From Hirsutella rhossiliensis (lineage: Eukaryota; Ascomycota; Sordariomycetes; Hypocreales; Ophiocordycipitaceae): a stretch of 64,000 nt of DNA. Position 1 is the stretch's first letter, and every line of letters begins with the position of its first letter. A model generated the notes under the pieces. The model saw only the letters and a list, made by a program, of their open reading frames with translations. It did no database searches and was not told the origin of the DNA. A program made the position numbers and the translations under genes. Below, in pieces: positions 53,381 to 63,310 of this stretch. The stretch covers positions 3,906,001 through 3,970,000 of the forward strand of contig NW_025408672.1 in NCBI RefSeq assembly GCF_020360975.1. The letters are read 5' to 3'.

Positions 53381-53385
53381 ACAGT

Positions 53386-53661
53386 TGTCGTGAAAACGGG
53401 TTAACGATCTAGGTCCGGAAGTTACCTAGTCGGGCTGACTCTAGCAAAGGTGACTGAGAAGGATGAATAATATTGTTGTTAAGCGGTGGTATCGAACCTT
53501 CTAGATGACAACGCCATCTAGGCGGCCTGGGTGGCGACATCGCCACCACAAGGCAGCCACAGGTGACAGAACTATAAGAAGTCACTTTTTGTTAGGGAGG
53601 AAGAAGAATCTAAGGACAAGAAACATAATCTATTCATCACTTGCACCCTCTCTTCGCGAGA
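53386..53661 (+). repeat. 5' LTR of copia family C (276 bp)
   Basis: Begins TGTCGTGAAAACGGG and ends CTTCGCGAGA, thus TG...GA. It contains the perfect hairpin GGTGGCGA-CA-TCGCCACC. The same boundaries are seen in the 3' LTR and in the solo LTR at 50980. Confidence 0.9.
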
Positions 53662-53677
53662 GTTATGAGCCCGGGAG
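53662..53677 (+). other. primer binding site, half-tRNA type (initiator tRNA-Met)
   Basis: GTTATGAGCCCGGGAG starts immediately after the LTR. Its complement contains GGGCTCATAAC, the anticodon loop region of initiator tRNA-Met. Priming from an internal tRNA cut at the anticodon is known for Drosophila copia and yeast Ty5. The same site follows the LTRs at 17601 and, on the minus strand, 1025. Confidence 0.75.
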
Positions 53678-53805
53678 AAACAGTGTTTCTGTAACTTCCG
53701 GCTGCTGCATTCTTCCACAACCGCTCTCGATTGAACTTATCGTCGATTAAGACACCTCTACGCCCCATTTCTCTCTCCTTAATCATCCTTTCTGCTTCAA
53801 CCAAG

Positions 53806-55077
53806 ATGTCGAAGGACACCATCCAGCGCACGATTCTTACGGAGCCTCAGGATTGGGATAAGTGGCTAAAGGAGCTTCGGGCCCGTGTGGACAAGACCAT
53901 CCACAAGCTCATCTTCGAACATGACAAGACCCCCCTTGAACTACCTGAACGCCCCGAATTCAGTGATTTCAACGCTGAGGCTGAAAGATTTGCTGATCTG
54001 AATGCAGGCCAGCAGAAGGCTTATTCTGAAGCATCGAGGGACTACGAAGGTCGCCGAAAGGAATACCTCTACGAGACGAGGCTCGTCACAGCAGCCCGTA
54101 CGACGATTACGGAGACGATTAGCAAAGCGAAGTTGACCTCCCTTCACGACGACGAGACTCTTCGGGAGTGGTTTGTAAAGCTCGAGGCCTCGACAGCCCC
54201 AACGAGGGGCTATATGATGGAACGTATCCGAGCCCAGTATACGATCCATCTTCGAGCTTTTCCGACGAAGAATATCTCTACCTGGCTCGCTAGATGGGAG
54301 GAAATCATGGGAGAAGCTGAACAGTACTTCCTCGTGGAGGCTGTGACCGGCCAATGGCTGCGAGACATAGCTAGCCTGATTAAGCCCCTTTCCGACGGCT
54401 TCTCGGCTATATTTATCCGCGGAAGCAAAAGGCTAGACGAAGAAGCCGCTGCCATCCAGTTCAAGATCTACCAAGCACATAGGCCAGGACTGCATCGAGA
54501 ATCCCCAAAGCGACCAAAACAATACCTAGAAGAAAGATGGACCTACCAGGAAGCAGCTCGCCAGGTCAGGGAAATCGTCGAATTGAACCCAGTAACGGCC
54601 CCGGGAACGGTGAAAAGAGGAGCCGGCTTTCAGGCCAGTCCGAAAGAAGATTCCACGCCACGGAAGAAGAGGAAGGAAGCATCTGACAAAGACCGTTGCC
54701 CAGCTTGTGGTCTTGACAGCCATGAACTTGAGGGTTGCTGGCAAGTCTTCGAGGAATTACGGCCAGGCCATTTCAATCGATCTGAAAGGCTGTGCAAGAA
54801 AGCCCAGAAAGCTATCAGGACAACCCCGACCTACGGAAGAAGGTCGAGGAGATCCGCGAAATCCAGAAAGATGGGAAATAGCAACCAGCGACCCGGGTTC
54901 GAGGACGGATGGTTGGGACGGCCAATCCGGCTTTCGTCTACCCAGCCGGGTCATCGGTGGCAGCATCGGAATACCCGCTCCGCCTATCCGCGATCCTTGA
55001 CTCAGGAGCTTCACTTCACGTGTGTAATACACTCAGCCGATTCCGGTCATTCAGAAAGGCCCAGAAAGACTACCTAA
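53806..55077 (+). CDS. copia gag, family C
   Basis: The start is ATG 53806 (MSKDTIQRTILTEPQDWDKW), preceded in frame by leader codons but matched by the family B gag start. Residues 1-230 form the helical capsid-like part (RARVDKTIHKLIF, ASTAPTRGYM, TGQWLRDIAS). A basic linker (RKKRKEASDKDR) precedes the zinc knuckle CPACGLDSHELEGC at 54697-54738 (CX2CX4HX4C, residues 298-311). After the knuckle the frame reads into pol in the wrong register until the stop at 55077, so the natural end is probably near residue 330 or a frame lesion lies at about 54760. Confidence 0.75.
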   Translation: MSKDTIQRTILTEPQDWDKWLKELRARVDKTIHKLIFEHDKTPLELPERPEFSDFNAEAERFADLNAGQQKAYSEASRDYEGRRKEYLYETRLVTAARTTITETISKAKLTSLHDDETLREWFVKLEASTAPTRGYMMERIRAQYTIHLRAFPTKNISTWLARWEEIMGEAEQYFLVEAVTGQWLRDIASLIKPLSDGFSAIFIRGSKRLDEEAAAIQFKIYQAHRPGLHRESPKRPKQYLEERWTYQEAARQVREIVELNPVTAPGTVKRGAGFQASPKEDSTPRKKRKEASDKDRCPACGLDSHELEGCWQVFEELRPGHFNRSERLCKKAQKAIRTTPTYGRRSRRSAKSRKMGNSNQRPGFEDGWLGRPIRLSSTQPGHRWQHRNTRSAYPRSLTQELHFTCVIHSADSGHSERPRKTT

Positions 55078-55670
55078 TCACAGGGGAATCAGAAGTCCGG
55101 ATTGAGGGTACGGCAGGGTTAATTTCACGATGACCTTACCGGACGGATCATTCCAAATACTTCGGCTGAAAAAGGTAGCTTACTGCCCAAGCTTTTCAAC
55201 GAGCCTGATTTCCTTCCAAACCCTACGAGATGAAGGAATCTATTGGGACACCTTCTCGGAGCCTACGAGGCTAGTACGGCGGAATCAGACGATTGGGATT
55301 CTTCAAAGGAGATACCAACAATTCGTCCTGGAGTTCAGGCCAACAGCAGAAGCGGAGACCGTGAATTTCGACACAGTCTTCCAAGCAACAAAACCTCGAA
55401 GGGCCGGGACCAAAGACCTCGCCCGGCCAGCCAAGGAGACGGCAACCTCTGGCACGCCCGCCTCGGTCACCCCCACTGGCCCTCCACAAGCTAGGCCTTC
55501 GAAACGGGGTTCGAATCAAGGGCCAAAGACTGTGGAGTGCGAATTCTGTGCTCAGGGAAGGCCAGGAAACAAATTTCCGCAGACCCCGACCGGGAAAGAA
55601 ATCGCCCTTGTCACGAGATTTGGATCGACTGGACCGACCTTTCCGCAGACCACGAAGACTTCGTCCGTGT
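54880..55670 (+). pseudogene. copia pol part 1: protease and GAG-pre-integrase
   Basis: The protease catalytic triad is intact: AILDSGASLHVCN, with DSG at 54999-55007. The pre-integrase segment reads LRDEGIYWDTFSEPTRLV (about 55230) and NLWHARLGHPHWP (about 55445-55480). These lie in different frames (changes near 55130 and 55440). The proteolytic processing function would be retained only if frames were restored. Confidence 0.65.
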
Positions 55671-56130
55671 GATGTTTATCACAGACGCCTTTACAGGAAT
55701 GGTTTTCCCTATTTTATGCGGACCTACCAAGAGAAGCATAATTGGGCTGTGTTGAGGGATTTTGTCCATTGGATGAAAGACCGATACGGCTTCGAAGTGA
55801 AGGTCGTACGCTCAGATGGGGAGCTCTTTACGAAGAAGATCACAGCATGGTTACGAAAGAAGGGCATTTCAGCGGAAAGATCGGCTTCAAACACCCAATC
55901 CCAGAATGGAGGGGCGAAAGATCGGGAGGCCTTTCTATAGAAAGAGGCAGGGTGATGAGAATCGCTTCAAGGCTCCCGCATAACCTCTGGAAAGAGATCG
56001 TGGAAGCCGCATGTTATCTTCGAAATCGAACTCCAAGAGAGCCGAGGGTCCAAATCAACGCCGGGTCCGACGCTCCGGAGCCCGACGCGAAGCCAGGGGC
56101 CGAAGAAGAACTTGAATGGAAGTCCCCGAT
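55537..56130 (+). pseudogene. copia pol part 2: integrase
   Basis: The integrase core reads HEIWIDWTDLSADHEDF (about 55615), KVVRSDGELFTKKI (about 55802) and ISAERSASNTQSQNGGAK (about 55868-55920), where the D, D and E positions should lie. The Glu after the GGA is replaced by the lesion GGAKDREAF, compared with GGAERS in family B. The rest of the core (MRIASRLPHNLWKEIVEAA) continues in another frame from 55950. The frame changes at about 55700 and 55920. Confidence 0.65.
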
Positions 56131-57682
56131 CGAGCTGTTCACAGGCAAGAATGCCCAACTGTCACATCTTCGGGCTTACGGTTGCAGGGCCTACGCGATG
56201 ACTGCAAACGCCCAATTGAAAAGGGACAAACTGCGGAAGCTTGATCCGAGGGCTCATATTGGGTATCTTGTCGGTTATAATTCTACGAATATCTTCCGGA
56301 TCTGGATTCCATATCTTAAGAGGGTTGTCTCGACAAGAGACGTTGTTTTCGACGAACATACCTTCTTCGACGGAAAGCTCGAGCAACAATCGCTGCTATC
56401 AGGCATCGAAGAGCTTATCCAGAAGATAGAGATCCCGGAGGATCAGAGAGGTAACCAAGAAGCTCTCGATGAAGAAACCGATGAAGAAACCGATATCGAA
56501 GGCCTCGACGCAGAAAGCACTGCAGGAAGCACGATCGTCGTAATGACCCAAGAAGAAGAAGACCAAAGCGAAGAACAGGAAAAGGAAGACTACGAGAGGG
56601 CTAGAGTTCTCGAAGAAGCTGGCCTTCTGACGCCTCCCACAACAGCGGATTCAGAAGACGAACCAGGGGCAGTCTTTTCAGTCCATCTTCCTGTCGCTAC
56701 CCCTGAGGGGGTGGGAGGGAAAGCAGCCCTCCGTGAGGGGGTGGAAAAACCTCACTTTCCGGACAATCCTACAGCGGCTGTTTTTTCGGCCTTGCTCTGC
56801 AAAGCCAAGGAAGCGTCTGATCAGACAGGGATAGGACAGGAAGACCCGTTTTTCGACCGATCGGACCGATTTTCGGACTTTAATCCTACGCCCATCCAAG
56901 ACGGATGCCGCGGAGCATTTACAGCAGGGAGGCTCTTCAGGCCACAAAAGAAGCCCACCAAGGTCCATAAGAGAGATCTCCCGGATCCACCAGAAACCCA
57001 GAAACAACTCGAGAATCACCCTTATAGGGAGGAATTCGCCCAAGCCCAACAAGATCATCTTGCCTCACATGAGGAAATGGGCTCCTTTGAAGAGATTTCT
57101 TGGAAAAGGGTTGCCGGCCACCAGGTTCTCGGATGCAAGTGGGTATTCATCTATAAGACAGATAAGCATGGACTTCTTCAGAAATGCAAAGCCCGGCTCG
57201 TCGTTTGCGGCAACCAACAGAAAAAGGGGGACCTTCCGACCCGGGCCACAACCTTAGCCGGGATGTCTTTCCGGACCCTCATGGCCATTGCCGCCGAGTA
57301 TGACCTCGAGCTTGATCAGATGGATGCCGTCAACGCATTCGTCAATTGCCCTCTTGAAGAAGAAGAAGTCGTCTTTATGAGGATGCCGCCAGGCTTCCAG
57401 AAACCCGGGAAGGTGCTACGGCTTCGGAAAGCTCTCTACGGCCTACGCCGATCCCCTCTTCTTTGGCAACAGCATCTCACAGGCTCCCTCGAAGAGCTGG
57501 GGTTCAAGAAAGTCCCTCAGGAACCCTGTGTGATGATGAAGGGTGCCGTGACCGTCTTTTTCTACGTGGACGACATTATCTGGGCCTACCGAAAGGAAGA
57601 TGAAGGCTTAGCTAAGGAAGCCATACAAAGGCTCGAAGAACGCTATAAAATGAGCTTCCTAGGGAACCTAAATGGTTTCTAG
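55742..57682 (+). CDS. copia pol part 3: integrase end and reverse transcriptase
   Basis: The longest open stretch of the element (646 codons). It spans LRAYGCRAYAM, HIGYLVGYNSTNIFRIW, an acidic linker, and a full reverse transcriptase: LGCKWVFIYKTDKHGLLQK, ARLVVCGNQ, DQMDAVNAFVNCPLEEE, LYGLRRSPLLWQQ and the catalytic FFYVDDIIW (YVDD at 57563-57574). A TAG stop at 57680-57682 follows NLNGF, where homology would continue into RNase H, so this is a lesion or a one-base shift. Copia-type RT makes cDNA in the particle. Confidence 0.75.
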   Translation: MGCVEGFCPLDERPIRLRSEGRTLRWGALYEEDHSMVTKEGHFSGKIGFKHPIPEWRGERSGGLSIERGRVMRIASRLPHNLWKEIVEAACYLRNRTPREPRVQINAGSDAPEPDAKPGAEEELEWKSPIELFTGKNAQLSHLRAYGCRAYAMTANAQLKRDKLRKLDPRAHIGYLVGYNSTNIFRIWIPYLKRVVSTRDVVFDEHTFFDGKLEQQSLLSGIEELIQKIEIPEDQRGNQEALDEETDEETDIEGLDAESTAGSTIVVMTQEEEDQSEEQEKEDYERARVLEEAGLLTPPTTADSEDEPGAVFSVHLPVATPEGVGGKAALREGVEKPHFPDNPTAAVFSALLCKAKEASDQTGIGQEDPFFDRSDRFSDFNPTPIQDGCRGAFTAGRLFRPQKKPTKVHKRDLPDPPETQKQLENHPYREEFAQAQQDHLASHEEMGSFEEISWKRVAGHQVLGCKWVFIYKTDKHGLLQKCKARLVVCGNQQKKGDLPTRATTLAGMSFRTLMAIAAEYDLELDQMDAVNAFVNCPLEEEEVVFMRMPPGFQKPGKVLRLRKALYGLRRSPLLWQQHLTGSLEELGFKKVPQEPCVMMKGAVTVFFYVDDIIWAYRKEDEGLAKEAIQRLEERYKMSFLGNLNGF

Positions 57683-58517
57683 GGATACACATCCTCCGGG
57701 ATCGGCCCCATCGAACGATCTGGCTGACCCAGGATTCGTATATCGACAAGATAGCTCATAAGTACGTTCCCGAAAGCCTAGGCCCTTCGAAGCTCCCAGA
57801 CACTCCGATGGTCACGAACGAAGAGCTCCTTCCGGCTTCTAGCCAAGCAAACCAAAGGGAGATACATCAATATCTCCAGAAGGTCGGATCTGTGCTCTTT
57901 TCAGCCATATCCACGAGGCCGGATATTGCATTTGCAGTCTCCCGGCTAGCCCGCCACAACCAGAACCCGGACGAATCACACCAACGAGCCGTAGATAGAG
58001 TCATCCTTTATCTCTACGGCACGCGTTCGTACGGCATAAGGCTTGGGGGCTCAAAGAAAGTCGAACTGTTTCTTTGTTCGAGTGATGCATCATTTGCAGA
58101 CAATTCTCTCGACAGAAAGAGCTCTCAAGGCTACGTTATGACCCTATTCGGGGGAACCATTGCGTGGAAAGCCTCGAAGCAAGCCACAGTCACAACGTCG
58201 AGCACAGAGGCAGAGCTCCTAGCTCTTTCAGAAGCCTCAAAGGAAGCAATCTTCTTAAGCCGGTTGTTGACGTCTTTACGGATTCAGATCCCTTGCCGTT
58301 GCTAGTAGAGTGTGATAACTCGCAGACAATCAGGCTCCTCGAAGAGGGCGCGAAGCTATCTACACGGCTAAGGCATGTCGATATCCATCAACACTGGCTA
58401 CGTCAGGAATGCCAGGAAGGCCGAATCCGGGTCCGTTGGGTCCCCACGGCACATATGAGAGCCGATGGCTTGACCAAAGCTCTGCCAAGCAGAAACTCTT
58501 CGAGTTCCAAAGGATGA
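57683..58517 (+). pseudogene. copia pol part 4: RNase H
   Basis: From 57808: STRPDIAFAVSRLARHNQNP, LFLCSSDASFADNS, SQGYVMTLFGGTIAWKASKQ and TVTTSSTEAELLALSEAS hold the RNase H acidic residues (D, E, D). After about 58280 the frame changes to VECDNSQTIRLLEEGAKLST, LRHVDIHQHWLRQE and MRADGLTKAL. RNase H removes the RNA template during cDNA synthesis. Two breaks (57680 and about 58280) separate it from RT and its own end. Confidence 0.7.
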
Positions 58518-58726
58518 TTGGGCTCGAAGATCTCACGGAGCGGCTACGCCTAGAGGCCCGGTTAGAAGACCTCCGAGACCAGATCAAAGACCATAGGAAG
58601 CCTATGCCGCCGGGAAGGTAAAGCATTCGTATCTCCTATTCACACCGGTCGATCGGCCCTTCGATCGTTGCCCTTAAAAGGCTTTTTAGCTACACCCGAT
58701 CGGGATAGGCTATAGCTAAGGGGGTG
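58518..58726. other. copia 3' untranslated region with polypurine tract
   Basis: Runs from the end of RNase H to the LTR. The tract TAAGGGGGTG at 58718-58726 would prime plus-strand synthesis. CACCGGTCGATCGGCCCTTCGATC, split by an overlap at 58643-58666, gives small inverted words but no clear function. Confidence 0.5.
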
Positions 58727-59002
58727 TGTCGTGAAAACGGGTTAACGATCTAGGTCCGGAAGTTACCTAGTCGGGCTGACTCTAGCAAAGGTGACTGAGA
58801 AGGATGAATAATATTGTTGTTAAGCGGTGGTATCGAACCTTCTAGATGACAACGTCATCTAGACGGCCTGGGTGGCGACATCGCCACCACAAGGCAGCCA
58901 CAGGTGACAGAACTATAAGAAGTCACTTTTTGTTAGGGAGGAAGAAGAATCTAAGGACAAGAAACATAATCTATTCATCACTTGCACCCTCTCTTCGCGA
59001 GA
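58727..59002 (+). repeat. 3' LTR of copia family C (276 bp)
   Basis: Same length as the 5' LTR, with two substitutions. It is followed by the target duplication ACAGT at 59003-59007. Confidence 0.9.
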
Positions 59003-59007
59003 ACAGT

Positions 59008-59272
59008 CGCCTCCCTAAATTTTGGGCATGAAAATGAGTGCATCTCAACGAACTACATCACACTACCGTACACAATAAGTTATCATTCGGAATACACATT
59101 AGATTCGACTTCTGGGGCTCCTCTTTAGTCTCTGACATGAAGAAGAAGTTAAATATAGCTTTACAGGCGACCATTCGAGCTCGCCGGCAGACTGGTTTCG
59201 AGACAAGTCGGGTTATCTCAACTGCCCAAGAATGGCTACGTATACGCTAATCCCGTATGTTTCTTGCTCTAT
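59008..59272. other. non-coding stretch left of pogo element 3
   Basis: No recognised gene. A plus-strand reading (KKKLNIALQATIRARRQ, 59134 on) looks mildly protein-like but ends at 59250. It may contain the left end of pogo element 3, but no matching inverted repeat was found. Confidence 0.3.
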
Positions 59273-61423
59273 TCAGCATTTTCGCACCTCACGAAAGTCT
59301 CGTAGCATCTCTTGTATGTTATCGTAGGGCCGAGTGTGATGTTGTGGGCATGGAGTATCTGCGAGAGATTCAGCCATGACAACTGGAGGCGATGAAGGCA
59401 TCCACGATTCCCCCAATGCTATGTCTTCCTCTATAGATCGCTGGAGCATTTCGTCATCATTGTACTCTTCTTCGTCGTCTTCGTCGTCGTTGTTGAAGGG
59501 GCCGAGACCGTGAAAGTGAACTGTATCCTCACTGCAAGGTAAAGACGACATATCCTCTAGGGGATGCGGCCGCCTAACTGCGCGGGCGAGGATATCGCTT
59601 GCAGTGTTATTCGCCTTTGTAGTGTCTACAAAGAATGGGTCTGCTTTAGGTTCTTTCAGGGCCTTTGTGAATGTCTCGTGGGACTCTTGGAGTGTGTAGA
59701 ACTCAATATCACGCCCCGTATGTTGTAGCCAAGGCTTGAAATTCATCGTCTTGAGTTTCCCGTTGACTTCCTGCTTCTTGCTAGCGCTGTAATCCGCCCT
59801 TATACCCGCCATCTCGTCGCGAATTCGTTTGAGATGCATCCGTAGCTCTCGCCGGGTTTGCCGCTTGTATGCTGCTCGAGACTGCATTCGTATTCGCGCT
59901 GGATGTCCTCGATGTTGCAGCTCGTGATGAATTGACCGGACGGCTTAACGATCTTGCCTCGCTTCTTCCTGCTTGCCCACGCTTCTATACGGCTATTTCG
60001 GTCCTTTATAAAGGATTGGACTTGAGATTGCAGGATGAGGGCTTCTGTCACCACCTTAGCAGTCTGACGCAAACCCTCACGAGTTGGTGAACTCAGTACG
60101 TCATGGTACCGCTGCCTAATCCTGTTCGTAGTATCCGCAGCGATCTGGAAACGGGCTTCATTAGGCAAAAGTGAGTTATAAGCCGGGTTCACAAGTCTCT
60201 GCTGCCGAAGCTGCTCGTTGAGAAGCCTTGCAACAACGGGTTTTGGTGTCACGGGGTAAAGACCTGTTTTTTCGAAGCCCGCAATGATGTTATGGCGCGT
60301 GAACCCAGCCTCGTAGACTTTTTGAAAAGCGTTGAGGAAGTCAACCCGCGAGAAAGCAAGGTGGCCCTCTGCGAGTGTTTTTCGTAGAGCTTTCTGGTGT
60401 GCCGCTTTCAGTGGTTGGAAACACCAACATCTAGCGGCTGCATGATGTGTGTGGAATGAGGGGGAGAATGGCGATGATGATATCAAAATTGATGCAGTAT
60501 TCAGCGAATTCGAGTCGTCGTGCCCTGTGAAGCCATCTACAACGAGCAACCGGAAAATCCTATCTTTCTCGTCCCGTTGGGTCGGAGGTGCCTCAACCGT
60601 CGTCATCCCAAGGTTTGGAACACGAAGATGCTCATCACAGCCAAACCATTGTTCTAGTGACTTCCCAGAGCGTTGTGCTTGCGCTGAGGATGCCCAGGAC
60701 CAGCGATTGAAGTGCCTCGCCCATTCGAGATGTATCTGAGCGTTGCTGAAGCCGGTTGGTGATTGAGCAAAGCGGACGCCACTATCAATAGCGATAAGTT
60801 ACCGGCCCAATTCGTGGTAGGGAAATGCGCGAAGATGATCCAGGGAGGAAGAGAGTCCCCTGCAGCATTGATCGTGCCAATAACTGTGCAGGATTCTCGA
60901 TTCGCCGGATCGAGAACTTCCACCCGACTCTTCACGCGTGTGGTGCGGGTCACGAGAACGTGTACGCGTTCTCGCAAGCAGCCGATCCGAATGCCGGCTT
61001 CATCTTCATTCCAAATCTCCGATGCCCCAATGCGAAACTTCTTGATAGTCTCATCGAGGTTAGAGAAGAAGTCATTCACTTCCTCAACACTCTGCGCTTC
61101 AAAAGACTTCCGTGCTCTCGACGGCCTTCAAGTAAGTCTTCTTGACCTCAGGGTGACTTTGGCGCCAGCCTGCGAGCCAGTTCTGAGACATAGGTCTTGA
61201 TGATGGATCTCGTCGCTGCGCTGATTGTATTTGCGGCAGCCTCAAGCTGCTCCTTTCCCGCTGGAATACCAGTACGCTCCATCCACTGTATGTACGCCAC
61301 AAGGGCGTTATCTTCATCCTCAGTCAACGCAGTTGGGCGCCCCTGACCTCGGGCAAATGGGTTTTCCAAAGAACGGATGGCCCTCTCGACAGCGCCTCTA
61401 TTGACTTTGTACAATAAGAACAA
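59273..61423 (-). pseudogene. pogo-family DDE transposase, element 3 (frame-broken)
   Basis: On the minus strand: an N-terminal DNA-binding region (RGAVERAIRSLENPFARGQG, DEDNALVAYIQWMERTGIP), then ASEIWNEDEAGIRIG with the first catalytic Asp (about 61010), FRLLVVDGFTGHDD with the second (about 60540). The QPLK block (about 60395-60420) reads CFQPLKAAHQKALRK after a frame lesion in the HSTHIMQPLD segment. The tail is Lys-rich and ends 59273. Breaks lie near 61130, 60650, 60440 and 59850. Inverted repeats and TA duplication were not found, so it may have lost its ends. Confidence 0.7.
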
Positions 61424-61555
61424 GCGTGAAGCCGATCACGATATTAAATATAAGACCGACTGCCGATTCTATTACCGCGGAAGATATAGACGACTAGCTT
61501 AATTAGCTTAAAGACCTAATAAGGGATATAGCTATCCCTAAGACCCTATATAGAC
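61424..61555. other. AT-rich spacer before copia LTR
   Basis: It contains the inverted repeat AGGGATATAGCTATCCCT (61531-61548). The five bases before the LTR are TAGAC, which should be one half of the copia target duplication. Confidence 0.4.
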
Positions 61556-61823
61556 TATCGCACGGAGGATGAGCAAGTGGGCATAAAGATCAGGGACTGG
61601 AAGACTCTTGATTCTGCTATCTAAGGTGGGAAAGAGGCGAGATCTTTATAGACTGCCTGAATATGAGAATGGAAGGGAATGGTAGTGAATGGAAGCATCT
61701 GATCAGATCATCTGGAAGCCACTGATGCGTTGATGATGCCTCCTAGAAGTTTCTGTGGGAAATGTGAAACGGACTGTGCGAATAGGGGTCAGACTGTTGG
61801 AGGCTGATATCCTATGTGTGACA
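61556..61823 (-). repeat. 3' LTR of copia family A copy 2 (268 bp)
   Basis: Ends are TGTCACACATAGG and GCGATA on the minus strand. It matches 1025-1295 apart from one substitution and three single-base deletions in G runs. Confidence 0.85.
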
Positions 61824-61871
61824 TACCCCAGGTTGTGCTGGCTAGTGGGCAGTGCAAACTGAAGAAAGAAA

Positions 61872-62400
61872 CTAGATCCCTAGCAACGTAGAGATATCGA
61901 CGAGACCGAGTTGTTTGACGAAAGTAGCAAATTTCTGGCCTGGCAGAGCTTTGGTGAGGCCGTCTGCAATCATCTGGGAAGTAGGCGTATAAGTGAGCTT
62001 ATAGAGGCCTTTCTCAAATGCCTGCCTAGCCCAACAGGTGTGGATGTCAACGTGACGAAGGGCTGTGCGGAGGCGTGGAATATCCTGTGTAACAAGACGA
62101 ATGGTTTGAAGGTTGTCACATTGGATCGTCGGAATTCCATCAAGCTTAAGAGAGCTGCTCAAAGAGACGGAAGGTTGCAATAGTCTCCTTTGCCGTGTGT
62201 GAGAGCAAGCAATTCAGCTTCTGTGGAAGAAGTGGTGACTGTATCCTGTTTACCGGCTTTCCAAGCAATAGGGCCACCGAAGAGGGTAAGGATTGAACCC
62301 TGGGATGACTTGCGAGTCTCTTTATTATCAGCGAAAGCAGCGTCGGATGCGCTTTGGAAATCGCTATGATGTTGAGCGTGGAGCTGAGGAACAACATCCT
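61872..62400 (-). pseudogene. copia RNase H, family A
   Basis: The first part reads SSTEAELLAL-type sequence in one frame (62397-62190) and the second LDGIPTIQCDNLQTIRLV, LRHVDIHTCWARQAFEKG and MIADGLTKALPGQKFATF from 62180 to the stop at 61872. It corresponds to the same segments of family C. A frame change at about 62170 separates them. Confidence 0.65.
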
Positions 62401-62522
62401 CGTCGAGGCAGGGTTTTCCTGAAAACTGGATGGCGAGATACCTAGTGGCGTAAAGGTACTCGATCAGATGGTCTGCGAGCTTGGAGTGATGCTCGGAAGG
62501 GTTGTTGAGGAATTCAGCTAGT

Positions 62523-63310
62523 TTAGACGCTGGCTTGGCTATGTCCGAGCGGGTGATAGCTGCGGCGTAGTTCAGTGATCCAACTTTGCTCTGGTATAGC
62601 TGAATTTGGTCTGGAGAAGCCTGCCCTGTGTGCGGCTGGACTTCGTTGCACGGGAAAGGGCTCCTCTGAAGTGGTCACGCCGTTGAAGGTCGAACCGTTG
62701 AACCATCCTTTCAATGTAGGAGTCTTGGCATAGCCAAAGCTTCCTGTTGGGTCTGTCACGCAGGACTCTGATACCAAGGAACCATTGTAATTCCCTTGGT
62801 CTGTCATCGCGTACTTCCTCTTGAGGGCTGCAACCATCTCATCAGCTGCGTCCTCGTTTTCCTTGCGATAGAGGAAAACAATATCGTCAACGAAGAAGAA
62901 AACAGTGAGCCAGTCGTTCTGGAAGATGCAGGGTTCGTCGGGACACTGTGTAAGACCAAGCTCTCTGAATGCAGCAGTGAGTTCCTTCTGCCAAAGAAGA
63001 GGGGACCGTCGGAGGCCATAGAGGGCTCGCATGAGGCGAAGAGCCCATCCCTGTCTGTAGTATCCGTCTGGGAAGGCTACATAGACCTCCTCCTCGTCTT
63101 CTAAGAGGGCGTTTGTGAAGGCATTAACTGCGTCGAGCTGTCGGGTCTCAAGGTCGAATTTGGCGGTGATGGCCATGAGAATCCGGAAAGAACGTCCTGC
63201 AAGGGTTGCTGCATAGGTGTCCTTGTCACCTAGCTGTTGAAGATCTCCTCGAACACAAAGACGGGCTTTGAACTTTGTAAGAAAGCCATGCTTGTCGAAC
63301 TTATACTTAA
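62523..63310 (-). CDS. copia reverse transcriptase, family A
   Basis: An open stretch reading LTWVFKYKFDKHGFLTKFKA, RLCVRGDLQQLGDKDTYAAT, LDAVNAFTNALLEDEEEVYV, LYGLRRSPLLWQKE and FFFVDDIVFLYRKEN (catalytic VDD at about 62878-62900). All core motifs are present. The frame changes near 63300 upstream (towards integrase) and is lost after about 62650, where the RNase H connection begins. Confidence 0.7.

Larger units (their letters stand above)
53386..59002 (+). mobile_element. full-length Ty1/copia retrotransposon, family C
   Basis: It has two 276-bp LTRs (53386-53661 and 58727-59002) with the target duplication ACAGT (53381-53385 and 59003-59007). The primer site GTTATGAGCCCGGGAG follows the 5' LTR, and a purine tract AAGGGGGTG precedes the 3' LTR. 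Gag, protease, integrase, reverse transcriptase and RNase H are all present in order, but pol has several frame changes. The LTRs differ at two positions that I can see (C/T and G/A in the TCTAGRCGGCC region), so insertion was recent. Confidence 0.9.

Noticed and set aside
59008..61555. TA-flanked inverted repeats for pogo element 3
   Set aside because: I looked for the complement of the left-flank words near 61.4-61.55 kb and did not find it.
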